Below, piece after piece: positions 1 through 5,455 of a stretch of DNA of 5,455 nt. The stretch is from NCBI GenBank assembly GCA_947487325.1, contig CANKWG010000153.1, positions 1 to 5,455 of the forward strand, in the 5' to 3' direction. Position numbers and translations under genes: made by a program. The notes under the pieces are model-generated. The model ran no database searches. It was not told where the DNA came from and was given only the letters and a program-made list of their open reading frames with translations. Origin of the DNA: Oxalobacteraceae bacterium. Lineage in GTDB: Bacteria; Pseudomonadota; Gammaproteobacteria; Burkholderiales; Burkholderiaceae_D. Each line of letters begins with the position of its first letter. Position 1 is the first letter of the stretch.

Positions 1-3000
1 ATCCTAGAATCCACGTCTGGCGGTACATCACGCAACTGCGTATTCCGGTATCTGATTCGGAAGAGTCGTATGTGTTTGAGAGTGGAGGAGATATATTTTC
101 TGGCGCGACGCTGGAAGATTTGAAGGCAGCTATTGACGCCGATGGACAGTATGCTGCGGCTTTGAATGTGGGGACCATTACCGAACCCAGCTTTGGTACT
201 TCTCCTGCGACGACCGATTTCACCAGTTTTGATATTACGATTGATGGCACTGCTTACAGCCTGACGCCTGCGCCAGCGACGCCCACTCTGGCGGCATTGG
301 CAGCAAATCTGAACACCCAATTGGGCGCACTAAATCCGAGTCCAGGCGTGACTGTTAGCGTTGAGGGCACAAATCTGGTCGCGACCACATCCGATGTGAC
401 CAAGCGTATCAGTGCGATGACCTTGACTACCGCTGCAGTGGGTGCGGATGCGGGTACTGACGGTGGTGGTCAGCTCACCATTTCAACGGATTCGGTGAGT
501 GAGATTAATCAGAGTTATTCTTTTATTTCGGTTGCAATCGGTACACCATCCACTGAAACCTCAAAGACTGAGAAAATCACTGAACTAACATTCACGATTG
601 ATGCTGGTACGGGCTCAACCGATCCTGGCATGGAAAGTCTAATTCTTACCATCGGAACTGATACGTACACCGGCGAAAGTGTTGCTGCTCTTGAAGAGCA
701 CATCAATCGGTCTGGAAAATACACGGCGACGCTGGACACCACACTGAATACTTTGGTCATTGGACTCACTGGTGATAGCAGCGACCCAACGCTAATTAAT
801 AGCAACTACAAGCTCAGTCATGTTACCGGATCTTTGCAAGCCGATACGATGAGCGACATCGCAACTGAAATCAACGCTGATGAAACATTGGATTACGAAG
901 CCTCTGTTAACGCAGCGGGTCAACTCGTGCTCAAACCCAAAGATGGCGTCAATCCATTTGTGATTCCCGAGTTTTCGATGACGGCCTCGTATGCTAATGG
1001 CTTCGAGATTCGCCCGGAGAGCAAAACCACCAGCAGCATGAGCTACCGCGTGGCCTACCTCAGCGACACCTTTACCTTAGATCTTGGCTCCGATCGTTTT
1101 GAGGGCGTATCGCTTGATGAGCTGGTGGACGAAATCAATGGCGTGGCACAGATATCAGTCGATACGGCAGATTTCACCGAAACTCTGTCGGGTACCGATA
1201 TCGCAAGTTTGCGTGTTGTGATGGATTCGGATGTTAAAGATTTGACCATGGTGATAGGCACTTCGACATTCACTGGCTACGACATATCGAGTTTAATCAG
1301 TGAGATCAACAGCGACGGAACTTACACCGCATCGGAGACAAGCACTGGAATAACGATTGAGCCAGGTACTGCCACAGCGATTGATCCGACCTACTCGCTG
1401 GAGTATTACGGCAAAGACGCTGATCGTGTTTACGATGCAACGACCACAGGTAATTCCGACGGTAGCACAACTATCACGATCACTGCCGTCGGTACGGATG
1501 CCAGCATTCCTTCCATCAGTGCGCTGACCGCTTCCTCGTTGGGCGTAGATACTGGCGCTGACGGCATCGTATTTGATCTGACGGTGGATGGATCCGCAAC
1601 ACCAGTGACGATTGACCTGAGCTATCTGAATGATCTGGCATTGACCAAAAAATTTACAGGTATTGAGATTGCTCGGGAAATCACCAATGTGATCAATAAA
1701 TCCTACGGCGACCAGCGATATTTTGACTTTTCTTCGCTAAAGCTCACGGATGATTCGACTGAAGCCGACATGTTCCGATTGACTGTAGGCGGCGTATCCA
1801 AGCCTATATCGCTCACAGAAGGGCAGTTTGGCATCAAGGATTTGTCTGAAGTGACGCTGCAGGACGCTATCTCAGCACTGCAGGCCGTCATAGACAAGGA
1901 AGTCGAGTTTCCATCGCCAGTCACGGTGGGGTATGACCCGGTACGTCAAGCGTTTACCTTTAAGCCGGACGATGAGGTGGATGTCTCGATCCGCTCATAT
2001 ACGACTTCCCGGAACGAATTGTTTGGCCTGACCGACGTTGAAACTACCATCGATCCTGATACAGGTACCTGGGGCAAGACTGTATTGCCCAACGGTAGCA
2101 TGGTCATGTCGGCGGAAGACCAGCGTTATGGCGTTGAGGTGAAATTCGATGAAACCAAGGGTGAGTTCACGATCAGCTCGGGTACTACCGGTGACACCTC
2201 CAGTATCTCGATTTCCAAGTCATCTGCTCTGGCTAATTATCTATTTGGATTTGTTCAAGGTGAAAAAGCAACCGAAGTCGATGTGTCTCCGACACCGCTG
2301 CGAGGTATCACTTCTACAGCGGCAGTACTGAAAGGCAATGCGATTGGTATCAATCTGGATAACAAGTTTCGAGTGGATGGCTCCAATAACCAGTTTGTTG
2401 TGACGGTAGATAACGTCACCGGCCTGATCGTTATGCCCGAGAAGGCCGACTACACGATGGAAGAATTCCGTCAGGCGCTGGAAGATCGTATCAATGCGCT
2501 GGCAGATAACTTTGGCCGTACCGTCAACGGTGTGAAACTCGACATCGTGACCAATCCCGGTACCAACACAAAAAGCTTTGTCTTCAAGACCGGCACCACG
2601 GGCGACGATTCCTTCCTGAAGGTGTCCTCTAACAGTATCTGGGGCCTCGATGGTTTGCCTAGCGCGCGTGGGTCCACCAGCCGCTGGATTGAGCCACCGC
2701 AAGCGCAAAATGCAGACGGCTTCCCGCTGTATGTCGACCGCGATGGACTTGAAACTTCCGATCCTGGCACGTTCTCCGAAGATGAGACTCGCGATCTCTG
2801 GTCGCCTATCTTCCTGGATAAGGGCGAGTTGACCTTCAACACCGCGGGTAATCTGAAGTCACCGATGGAAGCGATTGCCTTTAAATCGACCACGATTGGT
2901 GACTCCGGTGCGACCCTGCAGTTTTCGATTGATTACGTTTCGTCGACTCAGTACTCATCGCCTTTCGCGGTGCAAAAGCAAGATCAGAACGGTCGCCCCG

Positions 3001-3359
3001 AAGGTGACTTGATCGGTGTGGATATTGGTGATGATGGTTTGGTGTCGGCATCCTATTCCAATGGCTCCCAGAAGTCGCTGGCAAAGATCGTGCTAGTGAA
3101 CTTTGCCAGCCCGACGGGTTTACGACAGATCGGTGATGCCAGCTACTACGCAACCTCTAAATCAGGTGATGCAAAGTACGGCGAAGCTGGTTCGGCGGGC
3201 TTTGGTACGGTTCGTGCTGGTGCACGTGAACGTGCGAACGTTGACTTGACCAATGAACTGATCGAGCTAATCACAGCACAACGTAACTTCCAGGCGAATG
3301 CCAAAGCGATTGAAACCAACAATACGCTGACGCAGGCCATTATTAATATCCGTAGTTAA
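1..3359 (+). CDS. flgE: Flagellar hook protein FlgE, unusually large, 5'-truncated by window edge
   Basis: FlgE is the subunit of the flagellar hook, the curved joint outside the outer membrane that links rod to filament. The reading frame is open from base 3 to the TAA at 3357-3359, giving 1118 codons with no start in view, so the true start lies upstream. A GTG at 72 is only an internal codon. Identity rests on the C-terminus. The segment from about 2826 (GELTFNTAGNL) leads into a hook core with SSTQYSSPFAVQKQDQNG and SAGFGTV. The terminal helix has NVDLTNELIELITAQRNFQA and NAKAIETNN, the classic FlgE/axial ending. Upstream, residues 24 to about 885 are a Thr/Ser/Asp-rich array of repeats resembling the flagellin IN motif, probably the exposed outer domains. 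No cysteine occurs in the fragment. Usual FlgE length is about 400 residues in enterics and 700-870 in Helicobacter and Campylobacter, so this one is exceptional. Confidence is high for FlgE and moderate for the repeat interpretation. Confidence 0.95.
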   Translation, partial: PRIHVWRYITQLRIPVSDSEESYVFESGGDIFSGATLEDLKAAIDADGQYAAALNVGTITEPSFGTSPATTDFTSFDITIDGTAYSLTPAPATPTLAALAANLNTQLGALNPSPGVTVSVEGTNLVATTSDVTKRISAMTLTTAAVGADAGTDGGGQLTISTDSVSEINQSYSFISVAIGTPSTETSKTEKITELTFTIDAGTGSTDPGMESLILTIGTDTYTGESVAALEEHINRSGKYTATLDTTLNTLVIGLTGDSSDPTLINSNYKLSHVTGSLQADTMSDIATEINADETLDYEASVNAAGQLVLKPKDGVNPFVIPEFSMTASYANGFEIRPESKTTSSMSYRVAYLSDTFTLDLGSDRFEGVSLDELVDEINGVAQISVDTADFTETLSGTDIASLRVVMDSDVKDLTMVIGTSTFTGYDISSLISEINSDGTYTASETSTGITIEPGTATAIDPTYSLEYYGKDADRVYDATTTGNSDGSTTITITAVGTDASIPSISALTASSLGVDTGADGIVFDLTVDGSATPVTIDLSYLNDLALTKKFTGIEIAREITNVINKSYGDQRYFDFSSLKLTDDSTEADMFRLTVGGVSKPISLTEGQFGIKDLSEVTLQDAISALQAVIDKEVEFPSPVTVGYDPVRQAFTFKPDDEVDVSIRSYTTSRNELFGLTDVETTIDPDTGTWGKTVLPNGSMVMSAEDQRYGVEVKFDETKGEFTISSGTTGDTSSISISKSSALANYLFGFVQGEKATEVDVSPTPLRGITSTAAVLKGNAIGINLDNKFRVDGSNNQFVVTVDNVTGLIVMPEKADYTMEEFRQALEDRINALADNFGRTVNGVKLDIVTNPGTNTKSFVFKTGTTGDDSFLKVSSNSIWGLDGLPSARGSTSRWIEPPQAQNADGFPLYVDRDGLETSDPGTFSEDETRDLWSPIFLDKGELTFNTAGNLKSPMEAIAFKSTTIGDSGATLQFSIDYVSSTQYSSPFAVQKQDQNGRPEGDLIGVDIGDDGLVSASYSNGSQKSLAKIVLVNFASPTGLRQIGDASYYATSKSGDAKYGEAGSAGFGTVRAGARERANVDLTNELIELITAQRNFQANAKAIETNNTLTQAIINIRS
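75..164 (+). repeat. IN-like protein repeat, copy 1 (within flgE)
   Basis: This encodes about 30 residues starting FESGGDIFSGATLEDL and ending near DGQYAAAL. It aligns without gaps to the copy at 645-734. The shared pattern is a hydrophobic strand, G-x-D-x-[FY]-x-G, a helix-like stretch with L-x-x-x-I-[DN], then G-x-Y-x-A. This resembles the flagellin hook IN motif seen in FliD, flagellins and FlgL. The family assignment is by eye. Confidence 0.6.
219..387 (+). repeat. IN-like protein repeat, more diverged copy (within flgE)
   Basis: The encoded segment begins FTSFDITIDGTAYSL, continues with a helix-like LAALAANLNTQLG, and ends in a strand pair around VTVSVEGTNLVATTS. The order strand, 'xIDGTAY', helix with A-x-L-N, then strands is the closest in the window to a textbook flagellin IN motif. 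Its spacing differs from the 30-residue copies, so it is listed separately. Confidence 0.5.
645..734 (+). repeat. IN-like protein repeat, copy 2 (within flgE)
   Basis: The encoded unit starts LTIGTDTYTGESVAALEEHI and ends with NRSGKYTATL. Compared with the copy at 1248-1337, from I-G-T onward 13 of 28 residues are identical without gaps. These include IGT, TG, the helix Leu, IN, and the G-x-YTA ending. The similarity continues downstream as a strand and an Asp-Pro-Thr (SSDPT here, IDPT in the later copy). Confidence 0.65.
825..948 (+). repeat. IN-like protein repeat, weak copy (within flgE)
   Basis: The encoded segment runs TGSLQADTMSDIATEIN, then DYEASVN and GQLVLKPKDG. The first strand and the G-x-D-x-Y-x-G part are missing or degraded. 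The helix with I-x-x-E-I-N and the following two strands match the other copies. It could be a decayed unit or a differently spaced one. Confidence 0.4.
1077..1166 (+). repeat. IN-like protein repeat, copy 3 (within flgE)
   Basis: The encoded unit starts LDLGSDRFEGVSLDELVDEI and runs into NGVAQISVDT. It matches the consensus hydrophobic strand, G-x-D-x-[FY]-x-G-x-[ST], Leu, three residues, I-N. The second half lacks the G-x-Y-x-A ending and appears one or two residues shorter there. Confidence 0.55.
1248..1337 (+). repeat. IN-like protein repeat, copy 4 (within flgE)
   Basis: The encoded unit is MVIGTSTFTGYDISSLISEI followed by NSDGTYTASE. It is the closest partner of the copy at 645-734, with its invariant Gly codon 603 bases (201 codons) downstream of that copy's. 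The DNA of the two copies is much less alike than the protein pattern, so the duplication is old. Confidence 0.65.
1947..2030 (+). repeat. Beta-hairpin/'LFGL' protein module, copy 1 (within flgE)
   Basis: The encoded segment begins QAFTFKPDDEVDVSI and ends RNELFGL. It follows a helix-like segment, LQDAISALQAVID. The pattern F-x-F/I, a short turn, an alternating hydrophobic strand, then L-F-G-L recurs at 2160-2252 and 2568-2648. This copy lacks the G-T-T-G-D turn seen in the other two. Confidence 0.5.
2160..2252 (+). repeat. Beta-hairpin/'LFGL' protein module, copy 2 (within flgE)
   Basis: The encoded segment includes GEFTISSGTTGDTSSISI and ends YLFGF. It shares the S/T-G-T-T-G-D turn with the copy at 2568-2648 and the L-F-G ending with the copy at 1947-2030. 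Such SGTTGxxSS turns are common in the second half of IN-type domains in hook and hook-associated proteins. Confidence 0.55.
2568..2648 (+). repeat. Beta-hairpin/'LFGL' protein module, copy 3 (within flgE)
   Basis: The encoded segment includes SFVFKTGTTGDDSFLKVS and ends SIWGL. It is preceded by a strand (NQFVVTVDNVTG) and a helix (MEEFRQALEDRINALAD), making a complete strand-helix-strand-hairpin unit from about 2361. This part resembles what I recall of longer proteobacterial FlgE proteins, so it may be the ancestral outer domain rather than lineage-specific expansion. Confidence 0.55.
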
Positions 3360-3374
3360 TACGGCAAAGTAACC

Positions 3375-3378
3375 GGAG
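3375..3378 (+). promoter_or_regulatory. Shine-Dalgarno of flgF
   Basis: GGAG lies six bases before the ATG at 3385, inside the 25-base gap after the flgE stop. It supports that ATG rather than the later in-frame ATG at 3409. The resulting N-terminus (MDRLAFTAM) also fits the FlgF family. Confidence 0.7.
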
Positions 3379-3384
3379 TCTGAC

Positions 3385-4158
3385 ATGGACCGTTTAGCCT
3401 TTACCGCGATGGCGTCGATCAACGAGCGACGCCTGCTGCGTGAACAGCTCAATAACGAGCTGGCTAACGTATCGACTGTCGGCTTCAAGAAAAGCTTCGA
3501 AAGCGCCATGGTGGCTGTCAAAGCCAAAGGTGACGGTTTTGATACCCGTATTCAGCCCTTTATCGACAAGACGAATGCTGTCAATCTGGAGCCAGGCGCC
3601 ATCATGGCCACGGGTAACAAGCTTGATGTGGCCTTGCTCGACAAATCAGTTTTGGGTGTACAGGCCAAAGATGGCACGCTGGCGTTTACTCGTCGCGGCG
3701 ATCTGCATCTGAACAGTCAGGGCGTGCTCGAGAACGGTTCATATCATCCAGTACTGTCCGAAGATGGTGTGCCCATCACGATTCCGCAGGGTTTCGATGT
3801 ACAAATCACGCGCGAGGGCGATGTCTTTGCCCGTGATCCTGCGCAGCCTGCGCCTGCGGTGCAGATTTTGGTGGGGCGACTGATGCTGCGGGACTCCAGC
3901 AACATCGTTTTCCAGCGTCGGCCCGACAGTCTCTATACACCGCAACAGGAATTCCGCCGGGGTAATGGCGATTTTCAGAATGGCCCGAATCAACCCATCA
4001 TCGCCGTGGGAGCGCTGGAGAGCAGTAATGTCAATCCAGTCACTGCGATGGTCAAACTCATCGATTTCTCGCGGTCTTTTGAGACGCAAGTAAGAACGAT
4101 TAAAGAAGCAAAATCACTCGACGAGTCCGGCGCCAGCATGCTCCGCACCCGTAATTAA
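3385..4158 (+). CDS. flgF: Flagellar basal-body rod protein FlgF
   Basis: FlgF is a proximal rod component, exported by the flagellar type III system and assembled in the periplasm. The product is 257 residues, close to the usual 250. The N-terminus MDRLAF is typical of FlgF, and the axial N-terminal motif is present as NELANVSTVGFK (residues 24-35). A central segment with GNKLDVAL (77-84) and GTLAFTRRGDLHLNSQG corresponds to the shared core domain of FlgE/F/G. The C-terminal helix (210-257) has ALESSNVNPVTAMVKLIDFS and RSFETQVRTIK, as expected. Two hallmark motifs are altered. The usual N-N-L-A-N reads N-E-L-A-N, and the usual G-x-G-[FW]-[FA] after 'LDVA' is replaced by D-K-S-V-L-G (86-91). 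Position between flgE and flgG supports the call. FlgG is excluded because a clear FlgG follows. Confidence 0.96.
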   Translation: MDRLAFTAMASINERRLLREQLNNELANVSTVGFKKSFESAMVAVKAKGDGFDTRIQPFIDKTNAVNLEPGAIMATGNKLDVALLDKSVLGVQAKDGTLAFTRRGDLHLNSQGVLENGSYHPVLSEDGVPITIPQGFDVQITREGDVFARDPAQPAPAVQILVGRLMLRDSSNIVFQRRPDSLYTPQQEFRRGNGDFQNGPNQPIIAVGALESSNVNPVTAMVKLIDFSRSFETQVRTIKEAKSLDESGASMLRTRN

Positions 4159-4184
4159 TGTACTGACAGAATAGAGTAAAGAAG

Positions 4185-4190
4185 AGAGGA
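4185..4190 (+). promoter_or_regulatory. Shine-Dalgarno of flgG
   Basis: AGAGGA sits four bases before the ATG at 4195. It lies in a purine-rich tract at the end of the 36-base flgF-flgG gap and is the best Shine-Dalgarno match in that gap. The rest of the gap shows no inverted repeat that would act as a terminator. Confidence 0.7.
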
Positions 4191-4194
4191 CATC

Positions 4195-4980
4195 ATGGAT
4201 GCATCAATGTGGGTAGCCAAGACCGGTCTGGATGCACAACAGACCCGTCTGAACGTTATCTCGAATAACCTGGCCAACGTCAATACCACGGGCTTCAAGC
4301 GCGACCGTGCCATGTTCGAAGATCTGCTCTATCAAAATGTTCGTCAGGCTGGTGGTCAGACTGCACAGACCACGCAGGCGCCGACTGGCTTGATGATTGG
4401 TACTGGTACCCGCATCGTTGCGACAGAAAAAAATCACGCGCAAGGCAACATGATCAACACGCAAAATGCACTTGATATTGCGGTTGCTGGCGAAGGTTTT
4501 TTCCAGATCACCATGCCAGACGGCACGCTGGCCTACACGCGTGATGGTTCATTCAAGCTCTCCAACGTGGGACAGTTGGTGACCGCGACAGGTAATCCGC
4601 TCGCACCACCCATCATCATTCCGGGTAATGCCTCATCGATCACGATTGGTGAAGATGGCACCGTTAGCGTAGAAATCTTTGGTGGCGGCGGTGCGCAGCA
4701 GCTGGGTCAGATTCAGGTCGCGCGCTTCGTAAATGCTGCCGGCTTGACCCCCTTGGGCGGCAATCTCTACAAGCAAACTGTCGCTAGTGGTGCACCTCAG
4801 TTGCTCAATCCGGGCACGCAGGCGGCCGGCACGCTCCGTCAAGGCATGCTCGAGGCATCCAACGTGAACGTGGTTGAAGAAATGGTCAACATGATCGAAA
4901 CCCAGCGTGCGTATGAAATTAACTCTAAAGCCATCTCTGCCGCCGACGGCATGCTACGCTTCTTGAATAACAACATGTAA
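4195..4980 (+). CDS. flgG: Flagellar distal rod protein FlgG
   Basis: FlgG builds the distal rod, the rigid drive shaft that crosses the P and L rings and carries the hook. The product is 261 residues, essentially the standard length (about 260). Family marks run the full length. The N-terminus is WVAKTGLDAQQTRLNVISNN followed by LANVNTTGFKR (26-36). The segment at residues 46-63, starting YQNVRQAGGQTAQTT, corresponds to the FlgG-specific stretch that distinguishes straight rod FlgG from flexible hook FlgE. Next come GTGTRIVATEK, then LDIAVAGEGFFQI (93-105) and GTLAYTRDGSF. The C-terminal helix from residue 214 (LRQGMLEASNVNVVEEMVNM, then IETQRAYEINSK) is near canonical. A Gly-rich loop (FGGGGA) sits where family members vary. 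The gene ends 20 bases before flgH, consistent with one operon. Confidence 0.98.
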   Translation: MDASMWVAKTGLDAQQTRLNVISNNLANVNTTGFKRDRAMFEDLLYQNVRQAGGQTAQTTQAPTGLMIGTGTRIVATEKNHAQGNMINTQNALDIAVAGEGFFQITMPDGTLAYTRDGSFKLSNVGQLVTATGNPLAPPIIIPGNASSITIGEDGTVSVEIFGGGGAQQLGQIQVARFVNAAGLTPLGGNLYKQTVASGAPQLLNPGTQAAGTLRQGMLEASNVNVVEEMVNMIETQRAYEINSKAISAADGMLRFLNNNM

Positions 4981-4991
4981 TGAAAATCCAC

Positions 4992-4996
4992 AAGGA
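4992..4996 (+). promoter_or_regulatory. Shine-Dalgarno of flgH
   Basis: AAGGA lies four bases upstream of the ATG at 5001, in the 20-base gap after the flgG stop. It fixes the flgH start, which gives a short basic N-terminus followed by a hydrophobic stretch and a lipobox, as a lipoprotein signal should. Confidence 0.75.
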
Positions 4997-5000
4997 TTCC

Positions 5001-5455
5001 ATGAATAAGCTCACTACCGTAACAACGCTGGCTTCCGCTGCATTAATGGCTGCATGTGCCGGTCCGATGCCGGTAGCGCACTCACCGCAATTCGCACCGG
5101 TGACGCCTTTGCCTGCAAATGTAAACAGAAATGTGACAGGCGCCATCTTTGCAGCCGACAGCACTGATCTGTGGCAAGCCAAGCGCCGCGATTATCGAGT
5201 CGGCGACATCATTACAGTCTTGCTGTCGGAGTCAACGCAAGCGGCAAGGTCGCTCAACAACGAAACAAGCCGTGAGTCCTCCAATGATACGGTGCCGGCC
5301 GGCGTTTCGACGGCGCTACAAGCCACCGGCGTCACGTTAAATGGCACCAAGCTCCTGAATGGACTTAAAACCGATGGCGCGAATATTTCCAATAAAGGTA
5401 CGGGTGTCGCAGATCAGCGCGCCTCGCTGTCCGGTTCGGTCGCTGCCACTGTGAT
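5001..5455 (+). CDS. flgH: Flagellar L-ring lipoprotein FlgH, 3'-truncated by window edge
   Basis: FlgH forms the L ring, the outer-membrane bushing around the distal rod. The first 151 codons are present. The usual length is about 230, so roughly a third is missing beyond the window. The N-terminus MNKLTTVTTLASAALMAAC is a lipoprotein signal peptide with the lipobox Cys at residue 19. Met at position -3 is less common than Leu but fits the general lipobox pattern. Residue +2 after the Cys is Ala, not Asp, which agrees with sorting to the outer membrane. A Pro-rich linker (about 22-39) follows. The FlgH signature then appears: GAIFAADSTDLWQ (47-59), KRRDYRVGDIITVLL (61-75) and SESTQAARS. This matches the family pattern G-[SA]-[IL]-[FY] followed by R-x-x-x-V-G-D-I-[IL]-T-V. 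The remainder is a Ser/Thr/Asn-rich stretch, variable in this family. Position directly after flgG is the standard operon place. Confidence 0.95.
   Translation, partial: MNKLTTVTTLASAALMAACAGPMPVAHSPQFAPVTPLPANVNRNVTGAIFAADSTDLWQAKRRDYRVGDIITVLLSESTQAARSLNNETSRESSNDTVPAGVSTALQATGVTLNGTKLLNGLKTDGANISNKGTGVADQRASLSGSVAATV

Noticed and set aside
70..123. ATG at 70 preceded by a GGAAGAG-like sequence, and GTG at 72, as possible gene starts.
   Set aside because: The ATG frame stops after about 17 codons. The GTG is in the flgE frame, but that frame is open to the left edge and the protein upstream continues the same style, so it is an internal codon.
75..2648. The repetitive Thr/Ser/Asp-rich region as a separate adhesin (RTX or Ig-like) fused by misassembly.
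   Set aside because: The frame runs unbroken into a typical FlgE C-terminus, there are no GGxGxD calcium-binding nonapeptides, and the repeats fit flagellar IN-type domains better. Read mapping would be needed to exclude misassembly fully.
2241..2708. A 155-codon open frame on the minus strand.
   Set aside because: It lies wholly inside flgE, has no recognisable domains and overlaps other antisense frames. It looks like a shadow of the coding strand.
3440..3712. A 90-codon + strand frame overlapping the start of flgF.
   Set aside because: The flgF frame encodes a clear family protein throughout this stretch. The alternative product shows no recognisable features.
4159..4194. Possible internal promoter or terminator in the largest gap, between flgF and flgG.
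   Set aside because: There is no inverted repeat with a T-run. I saw no convincing sigma-28, sigma-54 or sigma-70 pair, and the gap is only 36 bases and mostly Shine-Dalgarno context.
3667..4540. Similar DNA around 3671 (flgF) and 4521 (flgG), sharing GGCACGCTGGC, as a possible direct repeat.
   Set aside because: Both encode the same conserved motif (DGTLA[FY]TR) of paralogous rod proteins, so shared ancestry explains the match.
4925..5182. A minus-strand frame spanning the flgG-flgH junction.
   Set aside because: The + strand here holds the FlgG C-terminal helix, a Shine-Dalgarno sequence and the FlgH signal peptide. The antisense product is unrecognisable.

Overview
The window is an internal piece of a flagellar rod/hook/L-ring operon in the order flgE-flgF-flgG-flgH, all on the + strand. 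The 5' end cuts flgE and the 3' end cuts flgH. The order matches the flgBCDEFGHIJ arrangement of many Proteobacteria. A lipoprotein L-ring gene (flgH) implies a Gram-negative cell with an outer membrane. GC content looks moderate, near one half. The FlgE C-terminal third and the gene order fit a gamma- or betaproteobacterium, but the sequence alone does not let me choose between them.

Layout: positions 1-3359 are the C-terminal 1118 codons of a very large hook protein, with no start codon in the window. Positions 3385-4158 are flgF (proximal rod), 4195-4980 are flgG (distal rod), and 5001-5455 are the first 151 codons of flgH (L-ring lipoprotein). The gaps between genes are 25, 36 and 20 bases. 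Each downstream gene has a Shine-Dalgarno-like sequence 4-6 bases before its ATG. I see no terminator or convincing promoter in the gaps, so the four genes are probably read as one transcript. No stretch over 300 bases lacks a gene.

How the genes work together: FlgF and FlgG are paralogous axial proteins that stack to form the rod. FlgH forms the outer-membrane L ring through which the distal rod passes. FlgE polymerises on the rod as the hook, the joint between rod and filament. FlgE, FlgF and FlgG share the terminal helical segments that pack into the core of the axial structure.

The most notable feature is the hook protein. At more than 1118 residues it is well over twice the roughly 400 residues of the enterobacterial protein. 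Nearly all the excess is a surface-type insertion made of diverged repeats that resemble the flagellin 'IN' motif. FlgF is a second point of interest, because two motifs well kept in axial proteins are altered in it. I found no mobile element, CRISPR array, RNA gene or unrelated system.
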